64,000 nucleotides of DNA from Sphingomonas sp. Its GTDB lineage: Bacteria > Pseudomonadota > Alphaproteobacteria > Sphingomonadales > Sphingomonadaceae. A model generated the notes under the pieces. That model worked only from the letters and a program-made list of their open reading frames with translations. It was not told the DNA's origin and did not search any database. Positions within the stretch are counted from its first letter, which is position 1. Each line of letters begins with the position of its first letter. Both the position numbers and the translations under genes were made by a program. The stretch spans positions 62,001 to 126,000 of the forward strand of contig NZ_JAIEPC010000009.1 in the NCBI RefSeq assembly GCF_019749955.1. Reading direction: 5' to 3'. Below, in pieces: positions 46,532 through 55,884 of this stretch.

Positions 46532-47710
46532 ATGCGCTCTGCCGTCATCGTCTCGACTGCCCGCACCCCGATTGGCCGCGCCTATCGCGGCGGGTTCAAC
46601 AACCTCCCCTCGCCGACGCTCTCGGCCCATGCGATCAAGGCCGCTGTCGAGCGCGCCGGGATCGACGGCGCCGAAGTGCAGGACGTCGTGTGGGGTGCAG
46701 CCCTTCAGCAGGGCGTGCAGGGCGGCAATATCGGCCGCAACGCGCTGCTCCGCGCCGGGCTGCCGATCAGCGTCGGCGGCCAGTCGATCGACCGCCAGTG
46801 CGCGAGCGGGTTGATGGCGATTGCCACCGCCGCCAAGCAAATCATCGTCGACAATATGGACGTTGCGATCGGCGGCGGCTGCGAATCGATCTCGATGGTG
46901 CAGACGCCGCAGATGCGCGTGGCAGGCGACCCCGAGCTCGTCGCCATGTACCCCGATGTCTATATGTCGATGCTCGAAACCGCCGAAGTCGTCGCCGCGC
47001 GCTACAACATCAGCCGTGAGGCGATGGACGAATATGGCTATCAATCGCAAATGCGCACCGCCGCCGCGCAGGCCGCGGGCAAGTTCGACGACGAAATCGT
47101 GCCGGTCACCGCGACGATGGCAATGACCAACAAGGAAACCAAGGAAGTCACGCATCACGAAGTGACGGTGACCAAGGACGAGGGCAACCGCGCTGACACC
47201 ACGCTGATCGGGCTCAATGGCCTGAAGCCCGTGCTTGGCCCCGACAAGACGATCACAGCGGGCAATGCCAGCCAGCTGTCGGACGGCGCATCGGCCAGCG
47301 TGCTGATGGAGGAAAAGCTCGCCGAACAGCGCGGCCTTACCCCGCTCGGCCGCTACATCGGCATGGCGTCGGCGGGCACCAAGCCCGACGAAATGGGCAT
47401 CGGCCCGGTCTATGCCATCCCCAAGCTGCTCGAACGCTTCAACCTGAAGATGGACGACATCGGCCTTTGGGAGCTGAACGAAGCCTTCGCCGTGCAGGTG
47501 CTGTATTGCCGCGATCAGCTCGGCATTCCGAACGAGCTGCTCAACGTCAACGGCGGCGCGATTTCGGTCGGCCATCCTTATGGCATGTCGGGCGCGCGCA
47601 TGACCGGCCACGCGCTGATCGAAGGCAAGCGGCGCGGCGCGAAGTATGTCGTGATCACGATGTGCGTCGGCGGCGGGCAAGGTGCTGCCGGGTTGTTCGA
47701 GGTCCTTTAA
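46532..47710 (+). CDS. Acetyl-CoA acyltransferase (thiolase)
   Basis: A 392-residue thiolase. The acyl-accepting Cys is in DRQCASGL (about residue 90), the base His in [10 protein letters not shown], and the second Cys in MCVGGGQGA near the C-terminus. It may act in beta-oxidation or reversibly in acetoacetyl-CoA formation; the neighbouring maoC and CMD genes favour fatty-acid turnover. Confidence 0.94.
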   Translation: MRSAVIVSTARTPIGRAYRGGFNNLPSPTLSAHAIKAAVERAGIDGAEVQDVVWGAALQQGVQGGNIGRNALLRAGLPISVGGQSIDRQCASGLMAIATAAKQIIVDNMDVAIGGGCESISMVQTPQMRVAGDPELVAMYPDVYMSMLETAEVVAARYNISREAMDEYGYQSQMRTAAAQAAGKFDDEIVPVTATMAMTNKETKEVTHHEVTVTKDEGNRADTTLIGLNGLKPVLGPDKTITAGNASQLSDGASASVLMEEKLAEQRGLTPLGRYIGMASAGTKPDEMGIGPVYAIPKLLERFNLKMDDIGLWELNEAFAVQVLYCRDQLGIPNELLNVNGGAISVGHPYGMSGARMTGHALIEGKRRGAKYVVITMCVGGGQGAAGLFEVL

Positions 47711-48198
47711 GCCAGGGTCGGCGGGCCGGGCATGTCCCGGTCCGCCGCCTCCACCGCATCCCCCAGCACATAGCGCGGCCCCGCGCCCCGTTTTCCGGCG
47801 CGGTCGCCGGGATTATAGAGCTTGCAGCGCTCCAGCGAGAGACAGCCGCAGCCGATACACCCTTCCAGCAAATCGCGGGTCCGCGTCAGCGTCGCGATCC
47901 GGTCGTCGATCATCGCGCGAATCCCAAGGCTCATCCGCGTCCAGTCCTTTGCCGTCGGGGTCCGGCCATCGGGCAATTTGGCGAGTTCGGTGCGAATTGC
48001 CTCGATCGACAACCCGAGTTGCTGCGCGATCAGGATGAAGCTCAACCGCCTTATGTCCGAACGCAAGAACCGCCGCTGCCCGCCGCTGTTGCGAAACGGG
48101 TTGAGCAGCCCGCGCGCCTCGTAAAAGCGGATAGCTGACACAGACACACCGGCGCGCGCCGCCAGGTCGCCGATCGCGATGACATCACCTGCTTTCAT
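47707..48198 (-). CDS. soxR: Redox-sensitive transcriptional activator SoxR
   Basis: A 163-residue MerR-family regulator. It has an N-terminal winged helix ([19 protein letters not shown]) and a dimerisation helix, and the four [2Fe-2S] ligands Cys114, Cys117, Cys119 and Cys125 (CIGCGC...C). SoxR senses redox-cycling compounds or superoxide. It is divergent from a VOC-family gene with a near-perfect SoxR box between them. It overlaps the end of the thiolase gene by four bases. Confidence 0.96.
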   Translation of the reverse strand: MKAGDVIAIGDLAARAGVSVSAIRFYEARGLLNPFRNSGGQRRFLRSDIRRLSFILIAQQLGLSIEAIRTELAKLPDGRTPTAKDWTRMSLGIRAMIDDRIATLTRTRDLLEGCIGCGCLSLERCKLYNPGDRAGKRGAGPRYVLGDAVEAADRDMPGPPTLA

Positions 48199-48223
48199 CG
48201 GACCTCCTCCAATAATTGCTTGA

Positions 48224-48241
48224 CCTCAACTTAGGTTGAGG
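48224..48241. promoter_or_regulatory. SoxR-binding operator
   Basis: CCTCAACTTAGGTTGAGG is an 18-base site with seven-base arms (CCTCAAC/GTTGAGG), matching the E. coli soxS operator CCTCAAGTTAACTTGAGG in length, ends and symmetry. It lies 26 bases upstream of soxR and 62 bases upstream of the VOC gene. Confidence 0.9.
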
Positions 48242-48302
48242 TCGCACAAGCTACTACGTCAAGCCGAATCGATGATCGATCGGTGCATGGAGGGACGTCA
48301 CG

Positions 48303-48725
48303 ATGGGCTCTGCAATCATCGAACATATCAACTTGAGCGTCAGCGACCCGGACAGGGCCGCAGCAATGGCGAGCGCGTTATTTGGTTGGACCGAGCGGTG
48401 GCGCGGCGCGGCGGCAGACGGTGGCCTATCCATCCATGTCGGCAACGAGCGAAGCTATATCGCCTATCATGGCACGCCAGGAACGCATCGCGGTGGCCGC
48501 TTCGAAAAGGGGGCGCCGTTCAATCATGTTGGCGTGGAGGTCGATGAGTTGGGCGCTGTCGAGGCCCGTGTTCTCGCGCACGGATTGGTACCATTCGGTC
48601 ATGGCGATTATGAACCGGGTAAGCGCTTCTATTTTTTCGATCCCGACGGCATCGAGTATGAAATCGTCAGCTACAGCGCGCCAGCTAGCGAGCAGGATGC
48701 GGCTGTCTCGCTTGAGGTAATGTAA
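48303..48725 (+). CDS. VOC (glyoxalase/bleomycin-resistance fold) protein
   Basis: A 140-residue VOC-fold protein: two paired beta-alpha-beta-beta-beta modules, starting IIEHINLSVSDPDRAAAM with the metal-ligand His, and HVGVEV and FDPDGIEYEIV in the second half. GGAGGG precedes the ATG. The SoxR box in its promoter suggests induction by redox-active compounds; it may detoxify or bind such a compound. Confidence 0.88.
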   Translation: MGSAIIEHINLSVSDPDRAAAMASALFGWTERWRGAAADGGLSIHVGNERSYIAYHGTPGTHRGGRFEKGAPFNHVGVEVDELGAVEARVLAHGLVPFGHGDYEPGKRFYFFDPDGIEYEIVSYSAPASEQDAAVSLEVM

Positions 48726-48726
48726 A

Positions 48727-49308
48727 GTGATCCGCAGGGCGCTTCGTTGGTTGTCACGCGTCGCAACCAATATGCGTCACGACCGAGTGAACGCGACTCA
48801 ATTGTCGCCGGAGCAAGCGGCGGAAATCGCGGCATGCGCGGCGCGCAGAACGGAAGCGCTCGCCAATCCGGCGCTGTCTCCGCTCCAGCGGCTGGTCCAT
48901 TGGTGGGGTGACGACGCCACGTCCGGTGCCACCGGCGCGGACGTGGATGCCCTTGAAGCGCGGTACGGGATTCGTGTCCCTGGCGATTTCCGCGCCTATC
49001 TCATCGCGACCATGCCGAAGGGCAATGAGTGGGATTCCGAAGGGACGAACTGGTGGCCGCTCGCTGACCTCAAATCAGCTCGCGACGAATGCGCCGGTTG
49101 GGAAGGTGGCACTGGCCTACAGGACGACGATAAAGTGATCGTCTTTGCGGACTATCTTATCTGGTGTTTTGCTTGGGCGATCGATTGTTCGGAGGGCATC
49201 AATCGTGGGAAAGTTATCGTGCTGACCGGCACGACCAACCCGCGTGTCGCAGAAAACTTCGATGATTTTCTCGACCGCTATGTGCGTGACCCCTCGTCGG
49301 TCATGTAG
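48727..49308 (+). CDS. SMI1/KNR4 family protein
   Basis: A 193-residue protein with an SMI1/KNR4-type core (ARYGIRVPGDFRAYLIATMP ... WWPL, then the C-terminal FDDFLDRY). This fold is frequent among immunity proteins of contact-dependent toxin systems, but no toxin gene is seen nearby. The GTG at 48727 starts one base after the VOC stop; an ATG at 48772 is an alternative start. Confidence 0.75.
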   Translation: MIRRALRWLSRVATNMRHDRVNATQLSPEQAAEIAACAARRTEALANPALSPLQRLVHWWGDDATSGATGADVDALEARYGIRVPGDFRAYLIATMPKGNEWDSEGTNWWPLADLKSARDECAGWEGGTGLQDDDKVIVFADYLIWCFAWAIDCSEGINRGKVIVLTGTTNPRVAENFDDFLDRYVRDPSSVM

Positions 49309-49386
49309 CAAAACACGGCGACACCACCGCAACGCCGGCTGGCCACATCCCCCGAGAGCCGACGTATTAGTGGAGGTGCCGCCCAA

Positions 49387-50604
49387 TCACCCGTGCGCCG
49401 AAATCCATTCCTCGACGACAGGGGCGATCTTCGTGCGCCATTTGCTGCCGTTGAAAATGCCGTAGTGCCCGGCGCCTTCGGCCATCAGGTAGCGCTTCTT
49501 TGCCACCGGCAAATTCGCCGCCAGCGACAGCGCCGCCTTGGTCTGGCCCAGGCCCGAAATATCGTCGCGCTCGCCTTCGATCGCGAGCAGGGCGATGTCG
49601 GTGATGGCGCCCGGATCGACCGCGCGACCCCGGTGCGTGTAGGTCCCGTTGGCAATCGCGTGTTTCTGGAAGACGACTTCGATCGTCTGTAGATAGAATT
49701 CGGCGGTCATGTCGCAGACCGAGCGATATTCCTCGTAGAAATCCTTGGTCTGATCGGCGCTGTCATCATCGCCCTGGACCAGATGTTTGAACATTTCCCA
49801 GTGCGAGACCATGTGGCTGCCGAGATTCATCGACATGAATCCGGCGAGCTGGAGGAAGCCCGGATAGACTTTGCGGCCGGCGCCCGAATAGGTCATGGGC
49901 ACCGTCGCGATCACATTCTGCGCGAACCACGCATGCGGGCGCTTGGTCGCGAGCGTGTTGACGGCGGTTGGCGCTTCGCGCGTGTCGATCGGCCCGCCCA
50001 TCATCGTCAGCGTCTTGGGACGGCACGGGTGCTTGTCGGCGCTCATCAGGCAGGCGGCGGCATAGCAAGGCACCGACGGCTGGCAGACCGCGAGCATGTG
50101 CGCGCCCGGCCCGATATGCTCAAGATAATCGACGATGTAATCGATATAGTCGTCGAGATCGAACTTGCCGTCCGACAGCGGCACCAGCTTCGCATCGCGC
50201 CAGTCGGTGATGTAAACATCGGCGAACGGCAGCATCCGCTCGACCGTGCCGCGCAGCAGCGTGGCATAATGGCCCGACATTGGCGCGACGATCAGGAGCT
50301 TCGGCCCGCCTTCGACGCCTTCGCGTGCGAAACGCTTCAACTGGCCGAACGGGCGGCGGAGCACGATCTGCTCCGACACGATAACCTCGCGGCCATCGAT
50401 TTCGGTGGTTTCCAGCCCGAATTCGGGCTTGCCGCGCGGGGCGGATGCATGGGCGAACACTTCGAGCGCCGAGGCAAGGATCGGCCCGCCGCCGAAATAG
50501 GCGAACGGGTTCGCCGGATTCTGGAGCACGCCTGCGCCGAAATTGGCCATCGCGCTCGCGCCGGCAAACATCGACTTTTGCAGTTCATAGGCGTTGTAAA
50601 GCAT
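49387..50604 (-). CDS. phaZ: Intracellular polyhydroxyalkanoate depolymerase
   Basis: A 405-residue alpha/beta hydrolase. The nucleophile is a Cys in AVCQPSVP, a cysteine variant of the lipase box used by intracellular PhaZ proteins. The Asp and His are probably in EGERDD and EGAGHYGIFNG. The N-terminus (MLYNAYELQKSM) is typical of the family. It mobilises storage PHA in the cytoplasm. Confidence 0.93.
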   Translation of the reverse strand: MLYNAYELQKSMFAGASAMANFGAGVLQNPANPFAYFGGGPILASALEVFAHASAPRGKPEFGLETTEIDGREVIVSEQIVLRRPFGQLKRFAREGVEGGPKLLIVAPMSGHYATLLRGTVERMLPFADVYITDWRDAKLVPLSDGKFDLDDYIDYIVDYLEHIGPGAHMLAVCQPSVPCYAAACLMSADKHPCRPKTLTMMGGPIDTREAPTAVNTLATKRPHAWFAQNVIATVPMTYSGAGRKVYPGFLQLAGFMSMNLGSHMVSHWEMFKHLVQGDDDSADQTKDFYEEYRSVCDMTAEFYLQTIEVVFQKHAIANGTYTHRGRAVDPGAITDIALLAIEGERDDISGLGQTKAALSLAANLPVAKKRYLMAEGAGHYGIFNGSKWRTKIAPVVEEWISAHG

Positions 50605-50762
50605 GCGTTCCCCTGTACCCTGACAAAGTTACTGCCCCGTCAATCGTGCGGCATAGCAGCATAGCGTGCGCTGGCAATGCAGATGACGTGCCCGATCCGG
50701 GTGCACCCTCCCTCGGGATAGGCGTTGAGGGGGGGCGGGCCGCCTGCTAGGGGCTTTGGATC

Positions 50763-52541
50763 ATGGCCGAAGAAACCCCCGCGCCCGCTTCCAAGGGCCG
50801 CCTCGCAAGTCTCCGCATCGTCTGGCAGCGGGTGCTCCATTATCCGCTCCAGACCGCGTTCGCCGCGCTGGCGCTGCTTGTTACCTCGGCGGCGACGATT
50901 GCCATTCCCTACGGCTTCAAGCGGGTGATCGATCGTGGCTTTAGCGGCGTGGGCGGCGCCGAGGCAGTGGCGACGTCATTCCATTATCTGCTGATGATTG
51001 TCGTCGTGCTCGCGATCGGCACGGCGGTGCGCTTCTATTTCGTGTCGTGGCTGGGCGAGCGCGTCGTCGCCGATATTCGCACGCAGGTGCAGCGCCATCT
51101 GCTGACGATGGCACCGCGCTTTTTCGAAGAGAACCGCCCGTCCGAGATCGCCAGCCGCCTGACCAGCGACACCGCGCTGATCGAAGTCGTCGTTGGCACC
51201 ACTGTATCGGTCGCGCTGCGCAATGCGCTGACGGGCATCGGTGGCATGCTCTATCTGTTCGCGATCTCGCCCAAGCTGGCGGGGCTGCTGATGCTCGGCA
51301 TTCCGGTGATGATTCTGCCGATCGTGCTGCTGGGGCGGCGCGTGCGCAATTTCTCGCGCACGTCGCAAGACCGGGTCGCCGATGTCGGATCGATGGCGGT
51401 GGAAACGCTGTCAGCGATGAAGATCGTTCAGGCGTTCGGCCAGGAAGACCGCGAAGCCGGGCGCTTCTCTGATGCGGTCGCCGCGACCTTTGCCGCCGCC
51501 AAGCGCCGCATTCTGCTCCGGTCGGTGATGACGTCGATCGTCATCGCGCTGATCTTCGGGTCAATCACGATGGTGCTGTGGGAAGGCGCGATCGACGTCG
51601 GCGCCGGACGGATTAGCGGGGGTGACATCGCCGCTTTTGTGCTGACCGGCGGAATCGTCGCGGGCGCCTTCGGTGCGCTCACCGAAGTTTATGGCGATTT
51701 GCTGCGTGGTGCGGGCGCTGCCGGGCGGCTCAACGAATTGCTCGCGCAAGTGCCGGAGATTCGCGCACCAGCGACGCCGGTTGCGCTGCCGCAACCAGCG
51801 CGCGGCGCGGTGCGCTTCGACCATGTCACTTTCCGCTATCCGACGCGGCCCGATGTGTCGGCGCTCGATGATTTCACGCTCGATGTGGCGCCGGGCGATA
51901 CGGTCGCCGTCGTTGGCCCCTCGGGGGCGGGCAAATCGACCTTGTTCCAGCTGATCCAGCGCTTCTACGACCCGAGCGAAGGCACGGTGTCGATCGACGG
52001 CGTGGCCCTGCCAGCCGCCGACCCCGCCGAAATCCGCCGCCGCATCGCCATGGTGCCGCAGGAAACGGTGATTTTTGGCGCGTCGGCACGCGACAATCTG
52101 CGCTATGGCGATTGGGAGGCGAGCGACGACCGGCTCTGGGCCGCAGCTGAAGCCGCCAATGCCGCCGAATTCCTGCATAAGCTGCCCGAGGGGCTCGACA
52201 CTTTCCTTGGCGAAGGCGGCGCACGGCTCTCCGGCGGGCAGCGCCAACGCGTCGCGATTGCCCGCGCGCTGCTGCGCGATGCGCCGATCCTGCTGCTCGA
52301 TGAGGCGACCAGCGCGCTCGACGCCGAAAGCGAGCGGCTGGTGCAGCAGGCGCTCGAGAGACTGATGGCTCATCGTACCACGATCGTGATCGCGCACCGC
52401 CTCGCCACGGTGCGGGCAGCGCAACGAATCATCGTCATGGACGAAGGCCGGATCGTCGAAAGCGGCACGCACGGCGCGCTGATCGGCACCGGCGGGCTGT
52501 ATGCGCGGCTGGCGAGCTTGCAGTTTAGCGAGGCGGCTTAG
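50763..52541 (+). CDS. ABC exporter half-transporter (MsbA-like)
   Basis: A 592-residue homodimeric ABC exporter subunit: six N-terminal membrane helices (about 25-310) followed by a nucleotide-binding domain. Walker A GPSGAGKSTL, signature LSGGQRQRVAIARAL and Walker B ILLLDEATSALD are all intact. It belongs to the MsbA/HlyB group (TIGR02204-like); lipid or drug export is possible. A divergent 158-base region separates it from phaZ. Confidence 0.93.
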   Translation: MAEETPAPASKGRLASLRIVWQRVLHYPLQTAFAALALLVTSAATIAIPYGFKRVIDRGFSGVGGAEAVATSFHYLLMIVVVLAIGTAVRFYFVSWLGERVVADIRTQVQRHLLTMAPRFFEENRPSEIASRLTSDTALIEVVVGTTVSVALRNALTGIGGMLYLFAISPKLAGLLMLGIPVMILPIVLLGRRVRNFSRTSQDRVADVGSMAVETLSAMKIVQAFGQEDREAGRFSDAVAATFAAAKRRILLRSVMTSIVIALIFGSITMVLWEGAIDVGAGRISGGDIAAFVLTGGIVAGAFGALTEVYGDLLRGAGAAGRLNELLAQVPEIRAPATPVALPQPARGAVRFDHVTFRYPTRPDVSALDDFTLDVAPGDTVAVVGPSGAGKSTLFQLIQRFYDPSEGTVSIDGVALPAADPAEIRRRIAMVPQETVIFGASARDNLRYGDWEASDDRLWAAAEAANAAEFLHKLPEGLDTFLGEGGARLSGGQRQRVAIARALLRDAPILLLDEATSALDAESERLVQQALERLMAHRTTIVIAHRLATVRAAQRIIVMDEGRIVESGTHGALIGTGGLYARLASLQFSEAA

Positions 52542-52567
52542 CGTTAGACGCTATCGGGAGGAAGCAA

Positions 52568-53224
52568 GTGAGAATGTTCGCGTTCTTTTGCATTCTTCTG
52601 GCCGCCTGCGGCCCACAATCGCATGCGCCAAGCCACCGCAAAGACTCCCCCCGCAAAGTCGCCGACAACGCCAACACCGCCTCGGCAGTCGAAGACGAGC
52701 ATCCCTTTGCGGGCGACCCGGCGTTGGGGTGGGACGACATCGACAATCAAGCTTTGATGCATCGACGTTTCTGGTCCACCAAGCTCAGGTCAAAATGCAC
52801 CCCTGCCGCATTTTATCCTGGGGGCAACGTGCCGCCCTCCTTCTATAATTGGCCCTACCCGCCAGAGGCCGAACGTCGCCGGGACTGTTTGGGCGAAGAA
52901 GTCGAGGCGGCTGGGGCATCCTATTACCGGTTCGCGATACCGAGTGATTTCCCGAAAATCGGCACCTGTTATCGCACCAAGATCAAGCAATTATATGCGG
53001 GCGTTGCGGCGTTATACGATAACGGCATCCGACAGTTCGACTGGAAGGCGTCGGTGCAGCTAGTTCGCAGTCGTGTCGGCGACCCCGTCCGCGTTTGCGT
53101 TGTCTGGATTCCCCAAAATTGCCCGGCCCATGACTTGCGCGGCATCACCTATCGTACGAGAAACCTGAGGACGGGTGACAGCTGGGAACTCGGTTCGGAC
53201 GAACATATGTGCTGGGGCGCATGA
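52568..53224 (+). CDS. Hypothetical lipoprotein, Cys-rich
   Basis: A 218-residue protein. A short signal peptide ends in a lipobox (LLAACG). Further Cys residues at about 77, 106, 134, 178, 186 and 215 suggest disulfides in the periplasm. GGGAGG lies upstream of the GTG start. It follows the ABC exporter by 26 bases, so they may be co-transcribed. No family is recognised. Confidence 0.7.
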   Translation: MRMFAFFCILLAACGPQSHAPSHRKDSPRKVADNANTASAVEDEHPFAGDPALGWDDIDNQALMHRRFWSTKLRSKCTPAAFYPGGNVPPSFYNWPYPPEAERRRDCLGEEVEAAGASYYRFAIPSDFPKIGTCYRTKIKQLYAGVAALYDNGIRQFDWKASVQLVRSRVGDPVRVCVVWIPQNCPAHDLRGITYRTRNLRTGDSWELGSDEHMCWGA

Positions 53225-53261
53225 TTGCGATGCCGACACGCTTATAAAATCGGAGAGAGAC

Positions 53262-54422
53262 ATGGCTGACCGCGACTTCGACATCATCGTTTATGGCGCG
53301 ACCGGCTTTACCGGCCGCCTCGTCGCCGAATATCTCGTGCAGATCGGTGCCAAGCGCTGGGCGATGGCAGGCCGGTCGCTCACCAAGCTGCAGGAAGTGC
53401 GCGACCTGATCGGCGCGCCTGCCGATACCCCGCTCGTGACCGCCAATGCCGATGATCCCGCGAGCCTGCGTGCACTGTGTGAGCGCACCACCGTCGTGCT
53501 GACGACCGTCGGCCCCTATCAGCTTTACGGCAACGACCTTGTCGCCGCCTGCGCCGACAGCGGCACCGCTTATGTCGATCTGTGCGGCGAGCCCGCGTGG
53601 ATGCGCGAGATGATCGACAAGCACCACGCCCGCGCGCAGGCGACCGGCGCGCGGATCGTGTTCAGCTGCGGCTTTGATTCGATCCCCTTCGACCTAGGGG
53701 TGCTGACCTTGCAGGAAGCCGCCAAGGAACGCTTCGGCCGCCCCTGTCCGCGCGTGAAGGGTCGCGTGCGGGTGATGAAGGGCGGCTTTTCGGGCGGTAC
53801 TGCCGCGAGCCTGAAAGCGACGCTGGCCGCCGCTGCGCGCAACCCGTCGATCATCGCGCTGCTCACCAATCCCTTCGCGCTGACACCAGGCTTTACCGGG
53901 CCGAGCCAGCCGACGGGCTTGCTGCCCGAATATGACCGGACGATCGAAGCATGGACCGCGCCCTTCATCATGGCGCCGATCAACACCAAGAACGTCCACC
54001 GCACCAATTTCCTGCTCGGCGAAGCATTTGGCGCCGATTTCGTCTATGACGAGATGATGGTCGCGGGGCTCGGCGACATGGGCAAGGCCGCGGCGGAAGC
54101 GATTGCCAAGATCAACCCGCTCGCGAGCGACAAAGGCCCCAAACCCGGCGAAGGCCCGTCGAAGGAAGAGCGCGAAACCGGCCATTACGACATTTTGTTC
54201 GTCGGCGAGATGGGCGGCGGGGAACGCATCGACGCAGTGGTAACCGGCGACCGCGACCCCGGCTATGGCTCCACCAGCAAGATGATCGCGGAGGCGGCGC
54301 TTTGCCTGGTCGAGGATGTGGCGGACGCCAAGGGCGGCATCTGGACCCCCGGCGCGATCATGGGCGCACCTTTGCGCAAGCGGCTGATCGAGAAGGCGGG
54401 CCTGACCTTTACGGCTGGATAG
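53262..54422 (+). CDS. Saccharopine dehydrogenase-like / trans-acting enoyl reductase family
   Basis: A 386-residue NAD(P)-dependent oxidoreductase. The N-terminal Rossmann motif is VYGATGFTGRLVAEYL; SCGFDSIPFDLGV and the GGFSGGTAAS segment are typical of this saccharopine-dehydrogenase-like class, which includes mycobacterial enoyl reductases. GGAGAG precedes the ATG. The true substrate is unknown. It ends convergently with the small membrane gene, with a 14-base overlap. Confidence 0.88.
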   Translation: MADRDFDIIVYGATGFTGRLVAEYLVQIGAKRWAMAGRSLTKLQEVRDLIGAPADTPLVTANADDPASLRALCERTTVVLTTVGPYQLYGNDLVAACADSGTAYVDLCGEPAWMREMIDKHHARAQATGARIVFSCGFDSIPFDLGVLTLQEAAKERFGRPCPRVKGRVRVMKGGFSGGTAASLKATLAAAARNPSIIALLTNPFALTPGFTGPSQPTGLLPEYDRTIEAWTAPFIMAPINTKNVHRTNFLLGEAFGADFVYDEMMVAGLGDMGKAAAEAIAKINPLASDKGPKPGEGPSKEERETGHYDILFVGEMGGGERIDAVVTGDRDPGYGSTSKMIAEAALCLVEDVADAKGGIWTPGAIMGAPLRKRLIEKAGLTFTAG

Positions 54423-54747
54423 TGTGCGCGGCGTCGACGAAAAAGCTCATCGCGAGGCCTGCCAGCGCGAGGGCGATGAGGATCCCGATCACCGCGCCGC
54501 GCTGGCGCCGCTGCTCGGCGTCGGCGCGCATTGCGGTGCGGTCGAGATAGTAGCGACCGTCCCGGGTGCGCAGGATGACTTGCCGCGCGAGCAGCCGGTC
54601 GAAGGCACGTTGTTCACCGGGCGAGCGTGCGGCGAAACCAATCGCATCCTCCCGGTCGATGGCGTGTGCAGCGAGGAACGCCGCGACGACGCGCTGGCGT
54701 GCGCGTCCGACCATTGCCGCTTCGATCGCCACTGGTCCTGCCGTCAT
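54409..54747 (-). CDS. Small membrane protein, paralogue of 55885-56184
   Basis: A 112-residue protein with a soluble N-terminal half and one C-terminal membrane helix (about 86-107). The FDRLLARQVILRTRDGRYYLDR core matches the other paralogue's FDRFVAAKVLLPTPDGRYYLDV. It is the last gene of a four-gene minus-strand cluster. The function is unknown; the repeated DGRYYLD signature suggests a winged-helix-like fold, which is a guess. Confidence 0.7.
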   Translation of the reverse strand: MTAGPVAIEAAMVGRARQRVVAAFLAAHAIDREDAIGFAARSPGEQRAFDRLLARQVILRTRDGRYYLDRTAMRADAEQRRQRGAVIGILIALALAGLAMSFFVDAAHTIQP

Positions 54748-54773
54748 GCCGCTCTCGATTCCATTTGGTACGG

Positions 54774-55127
54774 CTACTTAGCCCGCTTTTTAGGCCCGCC
54801 GAACGCGAATTTGAAGTTGAGCATGATTGCCTGCGTCGTACCTCCGGGACCGACTTCGCGCTGCTCGGCGGTCACCGAAGCCGTAGTGGTCGCATTGAGG
54901 CGCGTCACCGCGACCACAGGCTTGGGCTCGTACCGATCGCTGAGCGGCTTGAGGCGATAGCGTTCCTCGGCGTTGCGCGACCCGCAAACGACAATCTCAG
55001 TCGCAGACTCGTTGGGAAGGCAGGGCTTGCGCGCGATGAGCGGCGCAGGAAATGGCGGTCGATCGGGTCCGGCGACGGGCTTCGGCTCGGCGGGTAGGGC
55101 CTGAGCGATGAGCAGCAGCGCGAGCAT
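54774..55127 (-). CDS. Hypothetical secreted protein
   Basis: A 117-residue protein with a short signal peptide (MLALLLIAQALPA). The mature part contains ATEIVVCGSRNAEERYRLKP, a motif recurring in small periplasmic proteins of sphingomonads. The function is unknown. It is the third gene of the four-gene cluster, 42 bases after the second. Confidence 0.6.
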   Translation of the reverse strand: MLALLLIAQALPAEPKPVAGPDRPPFPAPLIARKPCLPNESATEIVVCGSRNAEERYRLKPLSDRYEPKPVVAVTRLNATTTASVTAEQREVGPGGTTQAIMLNFKFAFGGPKKRAK

Positions 55128-55169
55128 TTTCCGTTCCTTCGACTGCCAAATGCTGGTTTTGGCCTGACC

Positions 55170-55880
55170 TCAAGCAGCTTGCCGATCCGCGTAGAGCACA
55201 TGCGCGAATAAATAGCTGTCGGGGCCGATCTGATCGGGCGGGGTGCCGGTTTCGTCAGAAAGGAGCGCACAAATCGCATCCCAGATGTCGGCCTCCCGCA
55301 AGCGCGCGCCCTGCCTCGCTAGAGCACCGACATTCCTCGCGGCGATCCCGCGCGTGAGATCGCCGACGGTGATCAGGCCATCCGGCAGGCTTAATCGGTC
55401 GAGGCGTCCGAGCGCCCAGCCGATGAGCAGCGCAGCGATCGAGGAGATCGCAACAACGCCACTTTTCAGGATCAAATCCCCCGCCAAGCAGACCACGGCC
55501 ACGAGACTCAGATAGCAGCCGATCGTGCCTTGTGTCGTCCAAGAGAAACTCGGCATATCCAAGCTCAACGCCCGCTGTAGGTCGTCACGCCATTGCCGAG
55601 GGTTCGTACCAACGAGCGGCGCAAGCGGCGTGTTCGGAGCAAGGTGGAGAGAGCGACCGCCAAGCGCGCGTCTGAGGCGGTAGAAGACCATTGCCGTGGC
55701 GCAGGCTTCGCCACCCTGCCGATCCGCCAGCCGCCTGATAAGCGTCTGGTGCATATCCCCAACCGTGCGCCAGTCGGCGACATCGCTTTGACTGAGCTTC
55801 AAGTCGAACACGGCTTGAACATCGCCAAAGACCGCGACATCGCCATCCTGCGGATCGAGATTGACGGTCGGAACGCTCAT
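55170..55880 (-). CDS. Hypothetical membrane protein with duplicated domain
   Basis: A 236-residue protein with two central membrane helices (about 120-165). The soluble halves look like copies: WRTVGDMHQTLI then YRLRRAL...LAPNTPLAPL in the first, ITVGDLTRGI then ICALLSDETG...IGPDSYLFA in the second. The C-terminal copy has the rhythm of an acyl-carrier-like helix bundle but no clear DSL phosphopantetheine site. The start at 55880 follows the upstream stop by four bases. Confidence 0.68.
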   Translation of the reverse strand: MSVPTVNLDPQDGDVAVFGDVQAVFDLKLSQSDVADWRTVGDMHQTLIRRLADRQGGEACATAMVFYRLRRALGGRSLHLAPNTPLAPLVGTNPRQWRDDLQRALSLDMPSFSWTTQGTIGCYLSLVAVVCLAGDLILKSGVVAISSIAALLIGWALGRLDRLSLPDGLITVGDLTRGIAARNVGALARQGARLREADIWDAICALLSDETGTPPDQIGPDSYLFAHVLYADRQAA

Positions 55881-55884
55881 CGCA

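Noticed and set aside
48727..49308. SMI1/KNR4 protein as immunity gene of a contact-dependent toxin system
   Set aside because: No toxin, Rhs, CDI or T6SS gene lies nearby; the family has other roles too.
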